A stretch of DNA of 64,000 nucleotides from Planctomycetota bacterium (GCA_014193115.1 BJHQ01000001.1:124001-188000); one strand, 5' to 3'; positions 30,955 through 39,696 are shown, counted from the first letter of the stretch. Numbers and translations are program-made. The notes: generated by a model not told the origin, from the sequence alone.

Positions 30955-31683
30955 TCACTTCGCGGGGCGGAAGTAGTCGAGGATCTCGGCGGTGACCACG
31001 GCGCTGTCCATCGAGGCCTGGTTGACCCGTTGGCGCAGGAAGAAGAAGAAGATCAGGGCGCCGATGGCGACGATCAGGCCGGTCGCGGTGCAGACCAGGG
31101 CTTCACCGATGCTGCGCGACAGGGCGGTGGGATCGGCGCCGCCGGCGGCTCCGGCCATCGCCATGAACGATCCGATGATACCGGTCACGGTACCGAGCAG
31201 GCCGAGCAAGGTGCCGGTGCTGGCGAACAGCGACAGCCAGTTCACCTTGGCCATGTAGCGGTAGTTCTCAGCGGCGCCGACCTGCTCGGCGGTCTCGCGC
31301 ATCGCGTCATAGCCGAAATCCTTCTTGTCGAGCATGGCGGCGAGGATGGTGCCGAGCATCGACGGGTCGCCGGTCACCGCGTTGCGGGCGTTCTCGACCG
31401 CCTCGTCAGTGGCGCCTTCGGCGAAGATGTTGTGCATCTCGTCGGCGAGGCCGTCGGGCACCATGTTGGTGCGGGTGATGGTGAAGGTGAACTGCAGCGC
31501 CAGCGAGTAGCTGATCAGCGACAGGATGATCAGGATCAGCTCGACGATGCCGCCGTGCATGATCATGGTCAGCAGGCTGCCGGACTCCGCTTGGGCTCCG
31601 GGCTCCGCGGCCAGCAGCGCGCCGGTGCCGGCGATCAGCAGGGCCAGCACGGCAAGGTTGGAGGCACGGACGGGGAGGCGCAT
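30955..31683 (-). CDS. exbB: ExbB/TolQ/MotA-family proton channel protein
   Basis: 242 aa. A signal-like first helix (MRLPVRASNLAVLALLIAG) is followed by three ExbB helices: GIVELILIILSLISYSLAL, the channel helix WLSLFASTGTLLGLLGTVTG and ALVCTATGLIVAIGALIFFF. The conserved TGTLLGLLGTVTGII...F block is typical of ExbB/TolQ. With ExbD it converts proton motive force into work at the outer membrane, usually through TonB; no tonB lies here. Start ATG 31683 follows GGAG. It is the only exbB for four exbD genes in this window. Confidence 0.93.
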   Translation of the reverse strand: MRLPVRASNLAVLALLIAGTGALLAAEPGAQAESGSLLTMIMHGGIVELILIILSLISYSLALQFTFTITRTNMVPDGLADEMHNIFAEGATDEAVENARNAVTGDPSMLGTILAAMLDKKDFGYDAMRETAEQVGAAENYRYMAKVNWLSLFASTGTLLGLLGTVTGIIGSFMAMAGAAGGADPTALSRSIGEALVCTATGLIVAIGALIFFFFLRQRVNQASMDSAVVTAEILDYFRPAK

Positions 31684-31911
31684 GGGAGGCTCCGGGACGC
31701 AGTCGGTCGAAGGGCGAGGCATAGAGCATGGGGATGGGGGTTGGCAGCAGCAAGGCGAGGATGGCCTGTGTGCCGTCGGCGACTCGGACCTGTGTGGCAC
31801 ATGGAACATTCATGGTGGGATTTTCGCCTGCGGGAGAGGAATCAGGGCTTGCCTCCGGCCCGGGGCGTCCCACACCTGCGCCCTTCCCATGACTGCCACG
31901 GAGAATCTGCG

Positions 31912-34683
31912 ATGACCCTGCGTTCCTGGGCGCTGCTGCTGTCCGGGCTTGGCGTTGCGCTGGTCCTGGGCAACTGGGCGTGGGTGGCGAAGTGCATGTC
32001 TTCCGGCGCCGGCGGCAGCCGTCCTCAGCACATCACCATCTGGACCAACAGCGGCTCGCCTGAACTCGATAAGCGCCGTGCCCAGGATTTCATGGACCGC
32101 CATCCGGACATCTTCGTCGATTTCAACTCGACCAACTCCGGCAATTTCGGCAGTGTCATCAATGTCAGCTTTTTGTCTGGAAATCCGCCTGATGTGCTCG
32201 ACCTGCGGACCAACGAGCTGCGCGACTACGTGGTGAAGGGGTTGCTGCGGCCGATCGACGATCTGCTCGCCGAACAGCTCGCCACCGATCCCCAGTGGCT
32301 GGCCAAGCTGCCCGGCGGAGAACTGGCGCCGTATCGGTTCCGGGCCAATCCCGATGATTTCTATCTGGTCCATCGCAAGGAGTATCCGGTGCAGGCAGCG
32401 CGCCTGCTCAACATGGATGGCAAGCTGCTCGGATTCGTCAGCGCAGGCGGCACCCCGGCGCTGACCTGGAACCGCCGCTTGTTCCGCGAGGCCGACACCT
32501 GGTGGCGGCGCGAGCACACCGAACCTTCCGGACTGGTGGACGACGCCGGCCAGCCCAAGGCTCCGACCACCTGGAGCGGCCTGCTGCGCTGCGCCGAGAT
32601 CGTCTCGGCCTATGGGGCGACCTTCCCCGATCCCGCCCAGCGGCCCTACGGCATCGTCGTCCAAGGCCAGAAACCATCGGATTTCATGCGGGGTGTGGTG
32701 GCCCTGTCGGCGATGGCGGGTACCAGTGGCTTCGATTTCAAGACCGGCCAGTTCGCCTACGGCGCGACCCACCTGGCGACGACCCGGCTGTTCATGCTGC
32801 TCGAAGCCCGTGGGCTGGTCCTGCCCGGCACCGCTTCTCGCCAGTTCGAGGAGCCCCGCACCCTGCTCGCCCAGGGCCGGGCGGCGATGTTGATCGATGG
32901 CGCCCATGCCGGCATGAAAGGCGCCCAGTCGGCTCCGTTCTTCAAGCAGGACATCGGCGTCGCGATCTTGCCGGCGCCGGATCCCGAGGCCGCCAAGCTG
33001 CTCGGCGCCACCCTGGTGCCGAGTGTGCCGCCGCGGGAATTCGGCGGCTTCGTGCCATGCATCACCGCCGGCAGCCGGCACCCCGCCGCCGCCTGGCAGT
33101 GGATGACCAAGCGCCCATCCGCCGAGGAATTCGCCGAGGACATGGCCAGGTCCTATTCCTACACCTTCGATCCTGAGATCGCCAAGGTCATCTATTACAG
33201 CACAGATCCCAAATGGGTGGCCTATCGCGCCGAGCGCATGGTGCCGTTCCAGCAGGAAGTCTATGAGATCGCCCAGGTCGCCCGGCCCTGGCCGCAGCCG
33301 CCGCAATACGGCGCGGTTGCAGCGGAAGCCTACGACAAGGTGCTGTACAATGCCTTCAATCTGGTCCAGAACGCCAGGCCCGAAGCGAAGACCGCGCAGA
33401 TCGACAGCTCCCTGGCCGCAGCGGAAAAACAGCTGGCCGATTTCACCGCCGAAGCCAACGCGTCGCTGGCCAGGCGGGTGGCCGATGGTGACGAGAATCC
33501 CAAGGTCTGGACCTTGCCTGATTTCGATCCGGCGGTGCCGGAGAAAGCCTTCGTCGCCCAGCGCAGCGCCCTGGCCATGGCCGACGCCGAGCGCAGCCGG
33601 CTGCTGGCCGAACTGCCCGAGGACAAGCGCGGCATCGTGTTCGGCTTCCGCCCGCCGTGGTGGGGCTGGCCGGTGGTGCTGATCGGCGGACTGATCGCTG
33701 TGACCGTCGCGGCTTTTCTCGCCCAACGGGCCGCCGCCGGGAGGCTGCATGTCACGCTGGCCGATATGAGGAAATCCTGGTTCGCCTACGTGTTCGTGCT
33801 GCCGGCGATGGTGTCGCTGTTCGCCTTCATCCTGTATCCGTCGCTGTTCCAGTTCTGGCTGGCGGTGCATCGCGGCGACGGCATCGACGTATCGGCCATG
33901 CCCTTCGTCGGCTTCGACCAGTTCATCCGGATCTGGTCGGCGCCGGGATTCCTGTCCGAGATCATCCCGCGCACCCTGCTCTATATGGTGATCGTGGCGG
34001 TCGGGGCCGTGTTCATCGCCTTGCTGCTCGCGCTGCTGCTCAATCTGCCGCTGCGCAGCAACAAGGTCTACCGGACGATGTTCTTCGTCCCGATGGTGAC
34101 CAGCGTGGCGGCGGTCAACGTGATCATCATCTGCCTGCTCGGCGGCAAGGATTCGATCCTGAATCAGGCGCTGATCGGGATCGGCCTGATCTCGGCGTCC
34201 GGGGCGGTCGATCTGCTCAACACCGCATCGGTCGCTATTTTCACAGTGATGGGGGTCGCGATCTGGTATGCCCTGCCCCACAACACCATCATCTGCCTGG
34301 CCGGCCTCCAGTCGATCGATCCGGCTCTGTACGAGGCCGCCAAACTGGACGGAGCCGGCGCCTGGCGGCGGTTCCGCGACGTGACCATCCCGCAGATCCG
34401 TCCGATCATGACCATCGTGCTGTTCAACGCCCTGGTCGGAGCGGCGATGGCCTTCACCACCGTCTACACCCTGACCCGGGGCAACAACGGCACCGAGGTG
34501 GTCTCGACCTACATCTTCCGCATGGGCATCGACAAGAGCCTGGGCAATGTCCCGGATGTCGGCTATGCCTCGGCCCTCGGCATCGTGTACGCTCTGCTGC
34601 TGCTGATCCTGACCTTCGGCAATGTCTGGTATCTGGCTCGGCGCTGGCGCATCAGCCTGCAGGAAGCGGAGGGCGCCAAATGA
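31912..34683 (+). CDS. ABC importer: substrate-binding protein fused to permease (MalE-MalF fusion)
   Basis: A 923-aa fusion. An N-terminal membrane anchor (about 5-25) precedes a family-1 solute-binding domain (about 35-420), which starts ITIWTNSGSPELDKRRAQDF and contains GRAAMLIDGAHAGMKG. A helical spacer (~150 aa) and a second anchor (WWGWPVVLIGGLIAVTVAAF, about 583-603) lead to the permease domain. This carries the EAA loop YEAAKLDGAGAWRRFRDVTI (about 807-826), which docks the ATPase. Separate MalE and MalF proteins are the norm; fusions occur in some PVC and related bacteria. Substrate is probably a carbohydrate, by family. GGAG precedes the ATG. It overlaps the next permease gene by 4 bp. 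No ATPase gene is adjacent. Confidence 0.92.
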   Translation: MTLRSWALLLSGLGVALVLGNWAWVAKCMSSGAGGSRPQHITIWTNSGSPELDKRRAQDFMDRHPDIFVDFNSTNSGNFGSVINVSFLSGNPPDVLDLRTNELRDYVVKGLLRPIDDLLAEQLATDPQWLAKLPGGELAPYRFRANPDDFYLVHRKEYPVQAARLLNMDGKLLGFVSAGGTPALTWNRRLFREADTWWRREHTEPSGLVDDAGQPKAPTTWSGLLRCAEIVSAYGATFPDPAQRPYGIVVQGQKPSDFMRGVVALSAMAGTSGFDFKTGQFAYGATHLATTRLFMLLEARGLVLPGTASRQFEEPRTLLAQGRAAMLIDGAHAGMKGAQSAPFFKQDIGVAILPAPDPEAAKLLGATLVPSVPPREFGGFVPCITAGSRHPAAAWQWMTKRPSAEEFAEDMARSYSYTFDPEIAKVIYYSTDPKWVAYRAERMVPFQQEVYEIAQVARPWPQPPQYGAVAAEAYDKVLYNAFNLVQNARPEAKTAQIDSSLAAAEKQLADFTAEANASLARRVADGDENPKVWTLPDFDPAVPEKAFVAQRSALAMADAERSRLLAELPEDKRGIVFGFRPPWWGWPVVLIGGLIAVTVAAFLAQRAAAGRLHVTLADMRKSWFAYVFVLPAMVSLFAFILYPSLFQFWLAVHRGDGIDVSAMPFVGFDQFIRIWSAPGFLSEIIPRTLLYMVIVAVGAVFIALLLALLLNLPLRSNKVYRTMFFVPMVTSVAAVNVIIICLLGGKDSILNQALIGIGLISASGAVDLLNTASVAIFTVMGVAIWYALPHNTIICLAGLQSIDPALYEAAKLDGAGAWRRFRDVTIPQIRPIMTIVLFNALVGAAMAFTTVYTLTRGNNGTEVVSTYIFRMGIDKSLGNVPDVGYASALGIVYALLLLILTFGNVWYLARRWRISLQEAEGAK

Positions 34684-35813
34684 CCTCGTTCTGGAATCGC
34701 ATCGGCTGGCGGCTGACCGCCCACCTGCTGCTGCTCACGCTCGGCCTGGCCAACATCTATCCATTCATGTGGATGGCGAGCACCAGCCTGAAGACCGACA
34801 GCGAAGCCAAAATCCACAAGACCGAACTGCTGCCGGTGCTCAAGTACCAGCTGAGCGATGGCCTGACCGCGATCCCGGCAGCCGACCCCGCCGATCCGTT
34901 CAGCGAGCGCACCAGCAAGCTGCTCGCCGACCTCAAGAGCGAAAACGATCGGGCGAGGTCGATCAGCCGGACCTTCGTCCCGGCCCGGGTGAGCAGCGAC
35001 GAGTACGCCCGCCGGTTCAACCTGGTCACGGAAAGCGCCGGTAGCGCCGGCAAGATCGTGCGCGGCCTCGACTTGAAGACGGCGACGGCCGAACTCGACC
35101 GGCTGGTCGCCCGCGGCCAGCTCCAGACCGCCCGGTTCCAGACCGAGAATTACACCTTCGTCCTTCGGGACCTGCGTTTCGCCATGCATACCGCGGTCAG
35201 CCTGATCGTGACGGCGGCGGTGGTGGCCATCGCCCTGCTCTTGTCATCGATGCTCGGCTATGCCCTGGCTCGCTTGAAATTTCCCGGAAAAATGCTGGTG
35301 CTGTCCTTGCTCATCGTGGGCACGGTGGCGCCAAAGGATGCCGGCTACATCCCGGTGTTCATGATGTTCCAGTCCCTCGGGGCCTTCGACAGCCTGTGGG
35401 GCATGGTGCTGTGGATGTCAGGCGTCTCGATCGGCAATACCTTCCTGATGGCCGGTTATTTCCTGACCTTGCCCAAGGAAGTCGAAGAGGCCGCGTCGGT
35501 CGATGGCGCCGGCCCGTTCCGGACCTTCTTCGACATCGCCTTGCCCATGGCCAGGCCGATCGTCATGACCGTCGGCCTGTTCAGCTTCCTCGGCGCCTGG
35601 AACGATTTTCTCGTCCCCTTCCTCTGCACCCTGAGCCGCCCCGAGATGCAACCCTTGGCGGTGGCGGTGGTCGGTTTCCGCGACCAGAACCCGGAACTGT
35701 GGCACCTGACCTCGGCGGCCGCGGCGATCATGGTTTTACCGGTGATCGCCATCTTCATCGTCATGCAACGCACCATCGTGAACTCCATCGCCGTGGGAGC
35801 GGTGAAGGGGTGA
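34680..35813 (+). CDS. ABC importer permease, MalG type
   Basis: A 377-aa MalG-like permease, partner of the preceding fusion protein. Helix 1 is LTAHLLLLTLGLANIYPFMW. An unusually long polar segment (about 45-165) then precedes the remaining helices; in MalG this periplasmic part is much shorter. The EAA motif is EEAASVDGAGPFRTFFDIAL followed by PMARP. The start overlaps the upstream stop (ATGA), so translation is coupled. The required ATPase must be supplied from elsewhere, as with MsmX-type shared ATPases. Confidence 0.92.
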   Translation: MTSFWNRIGWRLTAHLLLLTLGLANIYPFMWMASTSLKTDSEAKIHKTELLPVLKYQLSDGLTAIPAADPADPFSERTSKLLADLKSENDRARSISRTFVPARVSSDEYARRFNLVTESAGSAGKIVRGLDLKTATAELDRLVARGQLQTARFQTENYTFVLRDLRFAMHTAVSLIVTAAVVAIALLLSSMLGYALARLKFPGKMLVLSLLIVGTVAPKDAGYIPVFMMFQSLGAFDSLWGMVLWMSGVSIGNTFLMAGYFLTLPKEVEEAASVDGAGPFRTFFDIALPMARPIVMTVGLFSFLGAWNDFLVPFLCTLSRPEMQPLAVAVVGFRDQNPELWHLTSAAAAIMVLPVIAIFIVMQRTIVNSIAVGAVKG

Positions 35814-35820
35814 GTCGGGT

Positions 35821-36112
35821 GTCCTGGGCGGCAAAGCCGCCCAGGACAGAACGCCCCTGCGGGGCGTTCGACCCGACTCACCGGCGCGCGGGGCAGGGCC
35901 CCCGCACGCCGTGGACGGCGCCAGCCCGAAAGGCGCAGCCTTTCGGGCGAGTAGCCCCGGCCTGTCCCTGGTTGCAAGAACGACCCGACTCACCGGCGCG
36001 CGGGGCAGGGCCTGCGTACGGGGCAGGGGCCCCGGCGCGCGCCGGGGACGGCGCCAGCGCGAAAGGCGCAGCCTTTCGAGCCCCGGCCTGCCCGTGACTG
36101 CAAGCACGACTT
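35821..36112. repeat. Cluster of perfect hairpins with a duplicated block
   Basis: GTCCTGGGCGGC-AAA-GCCGCCC... forms a perfect 12-bp stem at 35821-35847. GAACGCCCC-TGC-GGGGCGTTC (35849-35869) and GCCCGAAAGGC-GCA-GCC... (35924-35948) are also perfect stems. A block of about 110 bp starting GACCCGACTCACCGGCGCGC (about 35871) recurs from about 35982 with changes. It lies between the convergent ABC and lipoprotein genes. The first two hairpins may serve as transcript ends, but there is no T-run. Confidence 0.85.
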
Positions 36113-36138
36113 TCCGGGTCGGCGCGAGGCCAGAGCCC

Positions 36139-36873
36139 TCAGCGCATCGCGTCAGCGAAACCCGCGGCATCCAGCCACACCGCATCTGGCGGTGGCGTCA
36201 GCACCAGCCGGCTTGGATCGATGGCCGGAACGCTTTCGAAGCGCACCAGCCGGGCGCCCAGTTCGTCGCCGTCCTTGGCCTGCATGGAGAATTGCTCGGA
36301 CCGGAACAACCCGGCGAATTCCTTGTCGGCACCATAGGTCAGCGTGCGGTCCGCCCAGATTTTCGTCGCGACGAGGCCTCGTGCCAGGCGGAGCGTGGCC
36401 AGCTGTCCGTCCTGTTGCTGGATCAGGCCGCCAGCGCTGTCCGCCGTCACCGGCACGCCATGGCGGAGCGGGCCGTGACGCAGTTCGGCCACCAACCGAT
36501 GGAGCTCCTCCAGCAGGTCCGGGGCCGGTCCACGATACCAGCCGCCGGTGCGCTCGGCCTTGGCGATCACGGTTCCATCGGCCGCGATCACTGCGGTCAG
36601 CACCGCGACATCGATTTTACGCACCGCCACCCGCACCCGGCCGTCAGCAGCGGCCCACACGTGGATGGTGATCGACAGCGGATCGACTCCGGGCTGGACC
36701 ACCCGGGCCGCGAGTTGGGCGGTGAGATCGCCGGCTAAACCATAATGGCGAAGCAGGGCATCGGCCTGGCGCTGGGCCGCCGGATCATCCCAGCCGGTCC
36801 GGCGCGGCGAACAGGCCGACCCGGAGAAGGCAGCCAAGGCCAGCACCAGCACCAGCGCGTCGCGCAATCGCAA
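36139..36873 (-). CDS. Putative lipoprotein, function unknown
   Basis: 244 aa with lipobox SGSAC (Cys21). The mature part has alternating beta-type segments (PLSITIHVWAAADGRVRVAV, VLTAVIAADGTVIAKAER) and a helix-rich middle (APDLLEELHRLVAELRHGPL). No family recognised. The start is TTG at 36873, immediately after the rimO stop codon with no gap, which implies coupled translation; a second in-frame TTG is two codons in. Confidence 0.65.
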   Translation of the reverse strand: MRLRDALVLVLALAAFSGSACSPRRTGWDDPAAQRQADALLRHYGLAGDLTAQLAARVVQPGVDPLSITIHVWAAADGRVRVAVRKIDVAVLTAVIAADGTVIAKAERTGGWYRGPAPDLLEELHRLVAELRHGPLRHGVPVTADSAGGLIQQQDGQLATLRLARGLVATKIWADRTLTYGADKEFAGLFRSEQFSMQAKDGDELGARLVRFESVPAIDPSRLVLTPPPDAVWLDAAGFADAMR

Positions 36874-38181
36874 TCAGCCTTCCGGCGCCACCAGTGCGGC
36901 GACCAGATCGTAACCGTCGATCCCGGTGACCTTCACCTGGGCCCAGTCGCCGACGCGCAGGCCATCGGCCTCGACCCGGGTGACCGCATCGACCTCGTGG
37001 GCCTGGCCTGCATGGCGGCACAGGAAACGGTCGAAGCTCTGCTGGGAATCCACCAAGACTTGCATGTCCTGGCCGATCCAGCGCTTCAGCCGTTCGCGAT
37101 GCAGTTTCGCCTGGCGGGTCATGAAGGTCTTGTGCCGGCGCTTGATCACCGCCGGCGGAATCTTGTCAGGCATCTTCGCGGCGGTGGTGCCGTCTTCGTC
37201 GCTGTACGGGAAGCAGCCGACCGAATCGAACTGCTGCTCGGCGGAAAACGCGAGCAATTCCTGGAAATCCTCATCGCGTTCGCCAGGAAAGCCGACGATG
37301 AACGTGGTGCGCAGCACGACCTCGGGCATCGCCGCCCGGATCCGGTCGAGGCGCTCGGTGATCTGCCGGCGGGTGGTGCGCCGGCCCATCACCGCCAGGG
37401 TGCGGTCGCTGCCGTGCTGGATCGGCATATCGACGTATTTGACCACGTTCGGGGTCTCGGCCATGGCCGCGATCAGCTCGTCGCTGAAATCGTTGGGATA
37501 GCAATAATGCAGGCGGATCCACGATTCCGGGGCCGCCGCCGCTACCGCCCGGACCAGTTCGGGCAGGCGCCGCCGGCCATCGCTGTCCTGGCCATAATAG
37601 TCGAGATGCTGGGAAATCAGGTTGATTTCGCGCACCCCGCGTTTGCCCAGGGTACGCGCCTGCTCGACCAGCTGGTCGAACGGACGCGACTTGTGCTTGC
37701 CGCGGAATTGCGGTATCGCGCAGAAATTACAGGTGTTATCGCAGCCTTCGGCGATCTTCAGATAGGCGAAATGGGGCGGGGTGAGCTGGCTGCGCTGATC
37801 GTGGCGCAGGCGGTGGGCCGGGCCGTCGGGGAAATGCTTGCGCACCACCGCCGCGAACCGGTCGTAATCCTTGAAGGTCACCCACTGGTCGACCTCGGGC
37901 ATGCCGGACTGGAGCTCGGCCAGATAGCGCTCGGTCAAGCATCCGGCGACGAACAGCTTGGCTCCGGGGCGGCGGCCTTCGGCGGCCTTCAAGATATGGT
38001 CGATGGATTCCTGCTTGGCGTCCTCGATGAACGCGCAGGTATTGATCAGAACCAGATCGGCGGACTCCAGCTGGTCGGTCAGGGCGAACCCGGTGGTGCG
38101 CAGGGTCGTGACCAGATCTTCGGAATCGGCCAGGTTCTTGGAACAGCCAAGGCTGATCAGGGCGGCGTGCCGGTCGGACAT
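36874..38181 (-). CDS. rimO: Ribosomal protein S12 methylthiotransferase RimO
   Basis: A 435-aa radical-SAM enzyme that adds a methylthio group to an Asp of ribosomal protein S12. The N-terminal cluster ligands are Cys13, Cys49 and Cys81 (ISLGCSKNLADSE, LINTCAF, VAGCLTERY). The radical-SAM motif is GCDNTCNFCAIP (Cys147, 151, 154), with IPQFRGKHKSRP. The C-terminus holds a TRAM domain (QVLVDSQQ ... DLVAALV). GCSKNLADSE and ...SYPNDFSDEL-type CYPND support RimO over MiaB. Start ATG 38181 is chosen because it begins the family N-terminus; upstream sequence is not conserved-looking. Confidence 0.95.
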   Translation of the reverse strand: MSDRHAALISLGCSKNLADSEDLVTTLRTTGFALTDQLESADLVLINTCAFIEDAKQESIDHILKAAEGRRPGAKLFVAGCLTERYLAELQSGMPEVDQWVTFKDYDRFAAVVRKHFPDGPAHRLRHDQRSQLTPPHFAYLKIAEGCDNTCNFCAIPQFRGKHKSRPFDQLVEQARTLGKRGVREINLISQHLDYYGQDSDGRRRLPELVRAVAAAAPESWIRLHYCYPNDFSDELIAAMAETPNVVKYVDMPIQHGSDRTLAVMGRRTTRRQITERLDRIRAAMPEVVLRTTFIVGFPGERDEDFQELLAFSAEQQFDSVGCFPYSDEDGTTAAKMPDKIPPAVIKRRHKTFMTRQAKLHRERLKRWIGQDMQVLVDSQQSFDRFLCRHAGQAHEVDAVTRVEADGLRVGDWAQVKVTGIDGYDLVAALVAPEG

Positions 38182-38342
38182 CTGGCCTGGATCAGACGGC
38201 AAAGACCGACCGGATCCAGCAGCACCGTGCGGCCGGCCTCGGCGCAGTCCGCGCACCGCCGACCGGTGAGCGGCATTCTGATCAACGCGTGATCCTTGAC
38301 GCACCTTCGGCTCAGTCGTCTAGTGACACCCTTGGAGGTCCC

Positions 38343-38861
38343 GTGACCAAGCAACCGGACCCGGGCCTGACGATCCGCATGGCCACACCCGACGATGCCG
38401 GGACCCTGGCCGAGATGGTCGCCGCCTTCGCCGCCTATGAACGCCTGCCCCACCAGTCGACCGCCGAGACCCTGCGCCGCGAACTCGCAGCCCCCGACCG
38501 GGTGATCGAGGCCGCCCTCGCCTTCATCGGCGACACCGCCGTCGGTTTCGCCGTGTTCTTCCATTCGTTTTCGACCTTTGCCGGCCGGCGCGGCCTGTAC
38601 CTCGAAGACATCTATGTGCGCGAAACCTACCGCAATCGCGGCATCGCCACCGCCCTGCTCCGCCACGTCGCCAGATTGGCAGTGGAGCGCGACCTCGGGC
38701 GGGTGGAGTTCACCGTCCTGCTGTGGAACACCGTGGCGATCGAATTTTTCGAGACCCTCGGCGCCACCCCGAACAGCGCTTGGACCACCTACCGCCTGAC
38801 CGGCGAATGGCTGCGCAAGCTGGCCAGTGAAGGAGAAGCTGGTCGGACCGACAGGATTTGA
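38343..38861 (+). CDS. GNAT-family N-acetyltransferase
   Basis: A 172-aa GNAT enzyme transferring acetyl from acetyl-CoA. Visible features are LTIRMATPDDAGTLAEM, GFAVFFHSFSTFAGRRGLYL, the acetyl-CoA loop RNRGIATALLRHV, and VLLWNTVAIEFFETLGATP. It resembles the diamine/spermidine acetyltransferase (SAT-like) group, but I would not fix the substrate. GGAGG seven bases before GTG 38343 decides the start over the upstream in-frame ATG. The 3' end runs 22 bp into the tRNA-Pro gene on the opposite strand. Confidence 0.88.
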   Translation: MTKQPDPGLTIRMATPDDAGTLAEMVAAFAAYERLPHQSTAETLRRELAAPDRVIEAALAFIGDTAVGFAVFFHSFSTFAGRRGLYLEDIYVRETYRNRGIATALLRHVARLAVERDLGRVEFTVLLWNTVAIEFFETLGATPNSAWTTYRLTGEWLRKLASEGEAGRTDRI

Positions 38862-38917
38862 ACCTGCGACCTTCTGCGCCCAAGGCAGACGCTCTAGCCA
38901 AGCTGAGCTACGGTCCG
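38840..38917 (-). tRNA. tRNA-Pro (anticodon TGG), CCA encoded
   Basis: A full cloverleaf on the minus strand. The acceptor CGGACCG pairs with CGGTCCG, the D-stem GCTC pairs with GAGC, the anticodon stem TCTGC pairs with GCAGA around loop CTTGGGC, and the T-loop is TTCAAAT. The discriminator A and the CCA end are encoded. Anticodon TGG reads proline codons. The 3' end overlaps the GNAT stop region. Immediately upstream is the array of partial copies. Confidence 0.95.
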
Positions 38918-38950
38918 ATCGATGCGGGGCCGGATCATCTGGAAATCCAG

Positions 38951-39298
38951 GCTGCGGCAAGCCGCAGCCGTCGCTCGGCTCGCCTCCCCGCCTGGGGAGT
39001 CGAGGTCCGGCTTCGCCGTCCTGCCCTCGCTCTCCAGGCTGCGGCAAGCCGCAGCCGTGGCTCGGCTCGCCTCCCCGCCTGGGGAGTCGAGGTCCGGCTT
39101 CGCCGTCCTGCCCTCGCTCTCCAGGCTGCGGCAAGCCGCAGCCGTCGCTCGGCTCGCCTCCCCGCCTGGGGAGTCGAGGTCCGGCTACGCCGTCCTGCCC
39201 TCGCTCTCCAGGCTGCGGCAAGCCGCAGCCGTCGCTCGGCTCGCCTCCCCGCCTGGGGAGTCGAGGTCCGGCTTCGCCGTCCTGCCCTCGCTCCCCTT
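38951..39298. repeat. Four tandem 87-bp repeats upstream of tRNA-Pro
   Basis: Units start GCTGCGGCAAGCCGCAGCCG at 38951, 39038, 39125 and 39212 (period exactly 87). Each contains the hairpin GGCTGCGG-CAA-CCGCAGCC and CCCCGCC...GGGGAGTCGAGG. Copies differ at only one or two bases. The unit is also the core of the two 164-bp units that follow. Confidence 0.93.
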
Positions 39299-39342
39299 CT
39301 GCGCCCAAGGCAGACGCTCTAGCCAAGCTGAGCTACGGTCCG
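39295..39342 (-). pseudogene. 5' half of tRNA-Pro (48 nt), first partial copy
   Basis: Identical to the first 48 nt of the functional tRNA-Pro (acceptor 5' strand, D-arm, full anticodon arm and AGG). It then breaks off into repeat sequence, so the T-arm and acceptor 3' strand are missing. Anticodon TGG is retained. It cannot fold as a tRNA. Confidence 0.93.
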
Positions 39343-39375
39343 ATCGATGCGGGGCCGGATCATCCGGAAATCCAG

Positions 39376-39582
39376 GCTGCGGCAAGCCGCAGCCGTCGCT
39401 CGGCTCGCCTCCCCGCCTGGGGAGTCGAGGTCCGGCTTTGCCGTCCTGCCCTCGCTCCCCTTCTGCGCCTAAGGCAGACGCTCTAGCCAAGCTGAGCTAC
39501 GGTCCGATCAATGCGGGGCCACATCATCTGGAAATCCAGGCTGCGGCAAGCCGCAGCCGTCGCTCGGCTCGCCTCCCCGCCA
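39376..39582. repeat. Two 164-bp higher-order repeat units with tRNA halves
   Basis: The 87-bp-type core begins at 39212, 39376 and 39540, a period of 164 bp. Each tRNA 5' end lies exactly 34 bp before the next core (38917 to 38951, 39342 to 39376, 39506 to 39540), so each unit equals tRNA half plus spacer plus core. The array ends near 39582, and 39583-39696 holds nothing recognisable except a palindrome CCGGTGATCACCGG near 39683. Confidence 0.9.
39459..39506 (-). pseudogene. 5' half of tRNA-Pro (48 nt), second partial copy
   Basis: Same 48-nt segment as the first partial copy, but with one change: the anticodon loop reads CTTAGGC, turning TGG into TAG. The T-arm is again missing. The change shows that this copy is not under selection as a proline tRNA. 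Confidence 0.92.
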
Positions 39583-39696
39583 CGGGACGACGTCTTGAAC
39601 AATTTTCAGGAGATCCTTGACCAAGCCACTCAGGATACTGAGCAAGCGGAGCATCTCCCCGGTGTATTCCTTTGATCTGGCCGCCGGTGATCACCG

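Noticed and set aside
30787-31911. Longer N-terminus (1,298 aa in all) for the ABC fusion protein
   Set aside because: The upstream part lies antisense to exbB and exbD. ATG 31912 has GGAG and begins a normal membrane anchor.
31810-34281. 823-aa open frame on the minus strand opposite the ABC fusion gene
   Set aside because: Low-complexity Arg/Gln/His/Asp-rich translation typical of antisense frames; the plus strand encodes clear ABC importer motifs.
39295-39506. Additional functional tRNA genes
   Set aside because: Both copies lack the T-arm and the acceptor 3' strand; they are 48-nt halves only.
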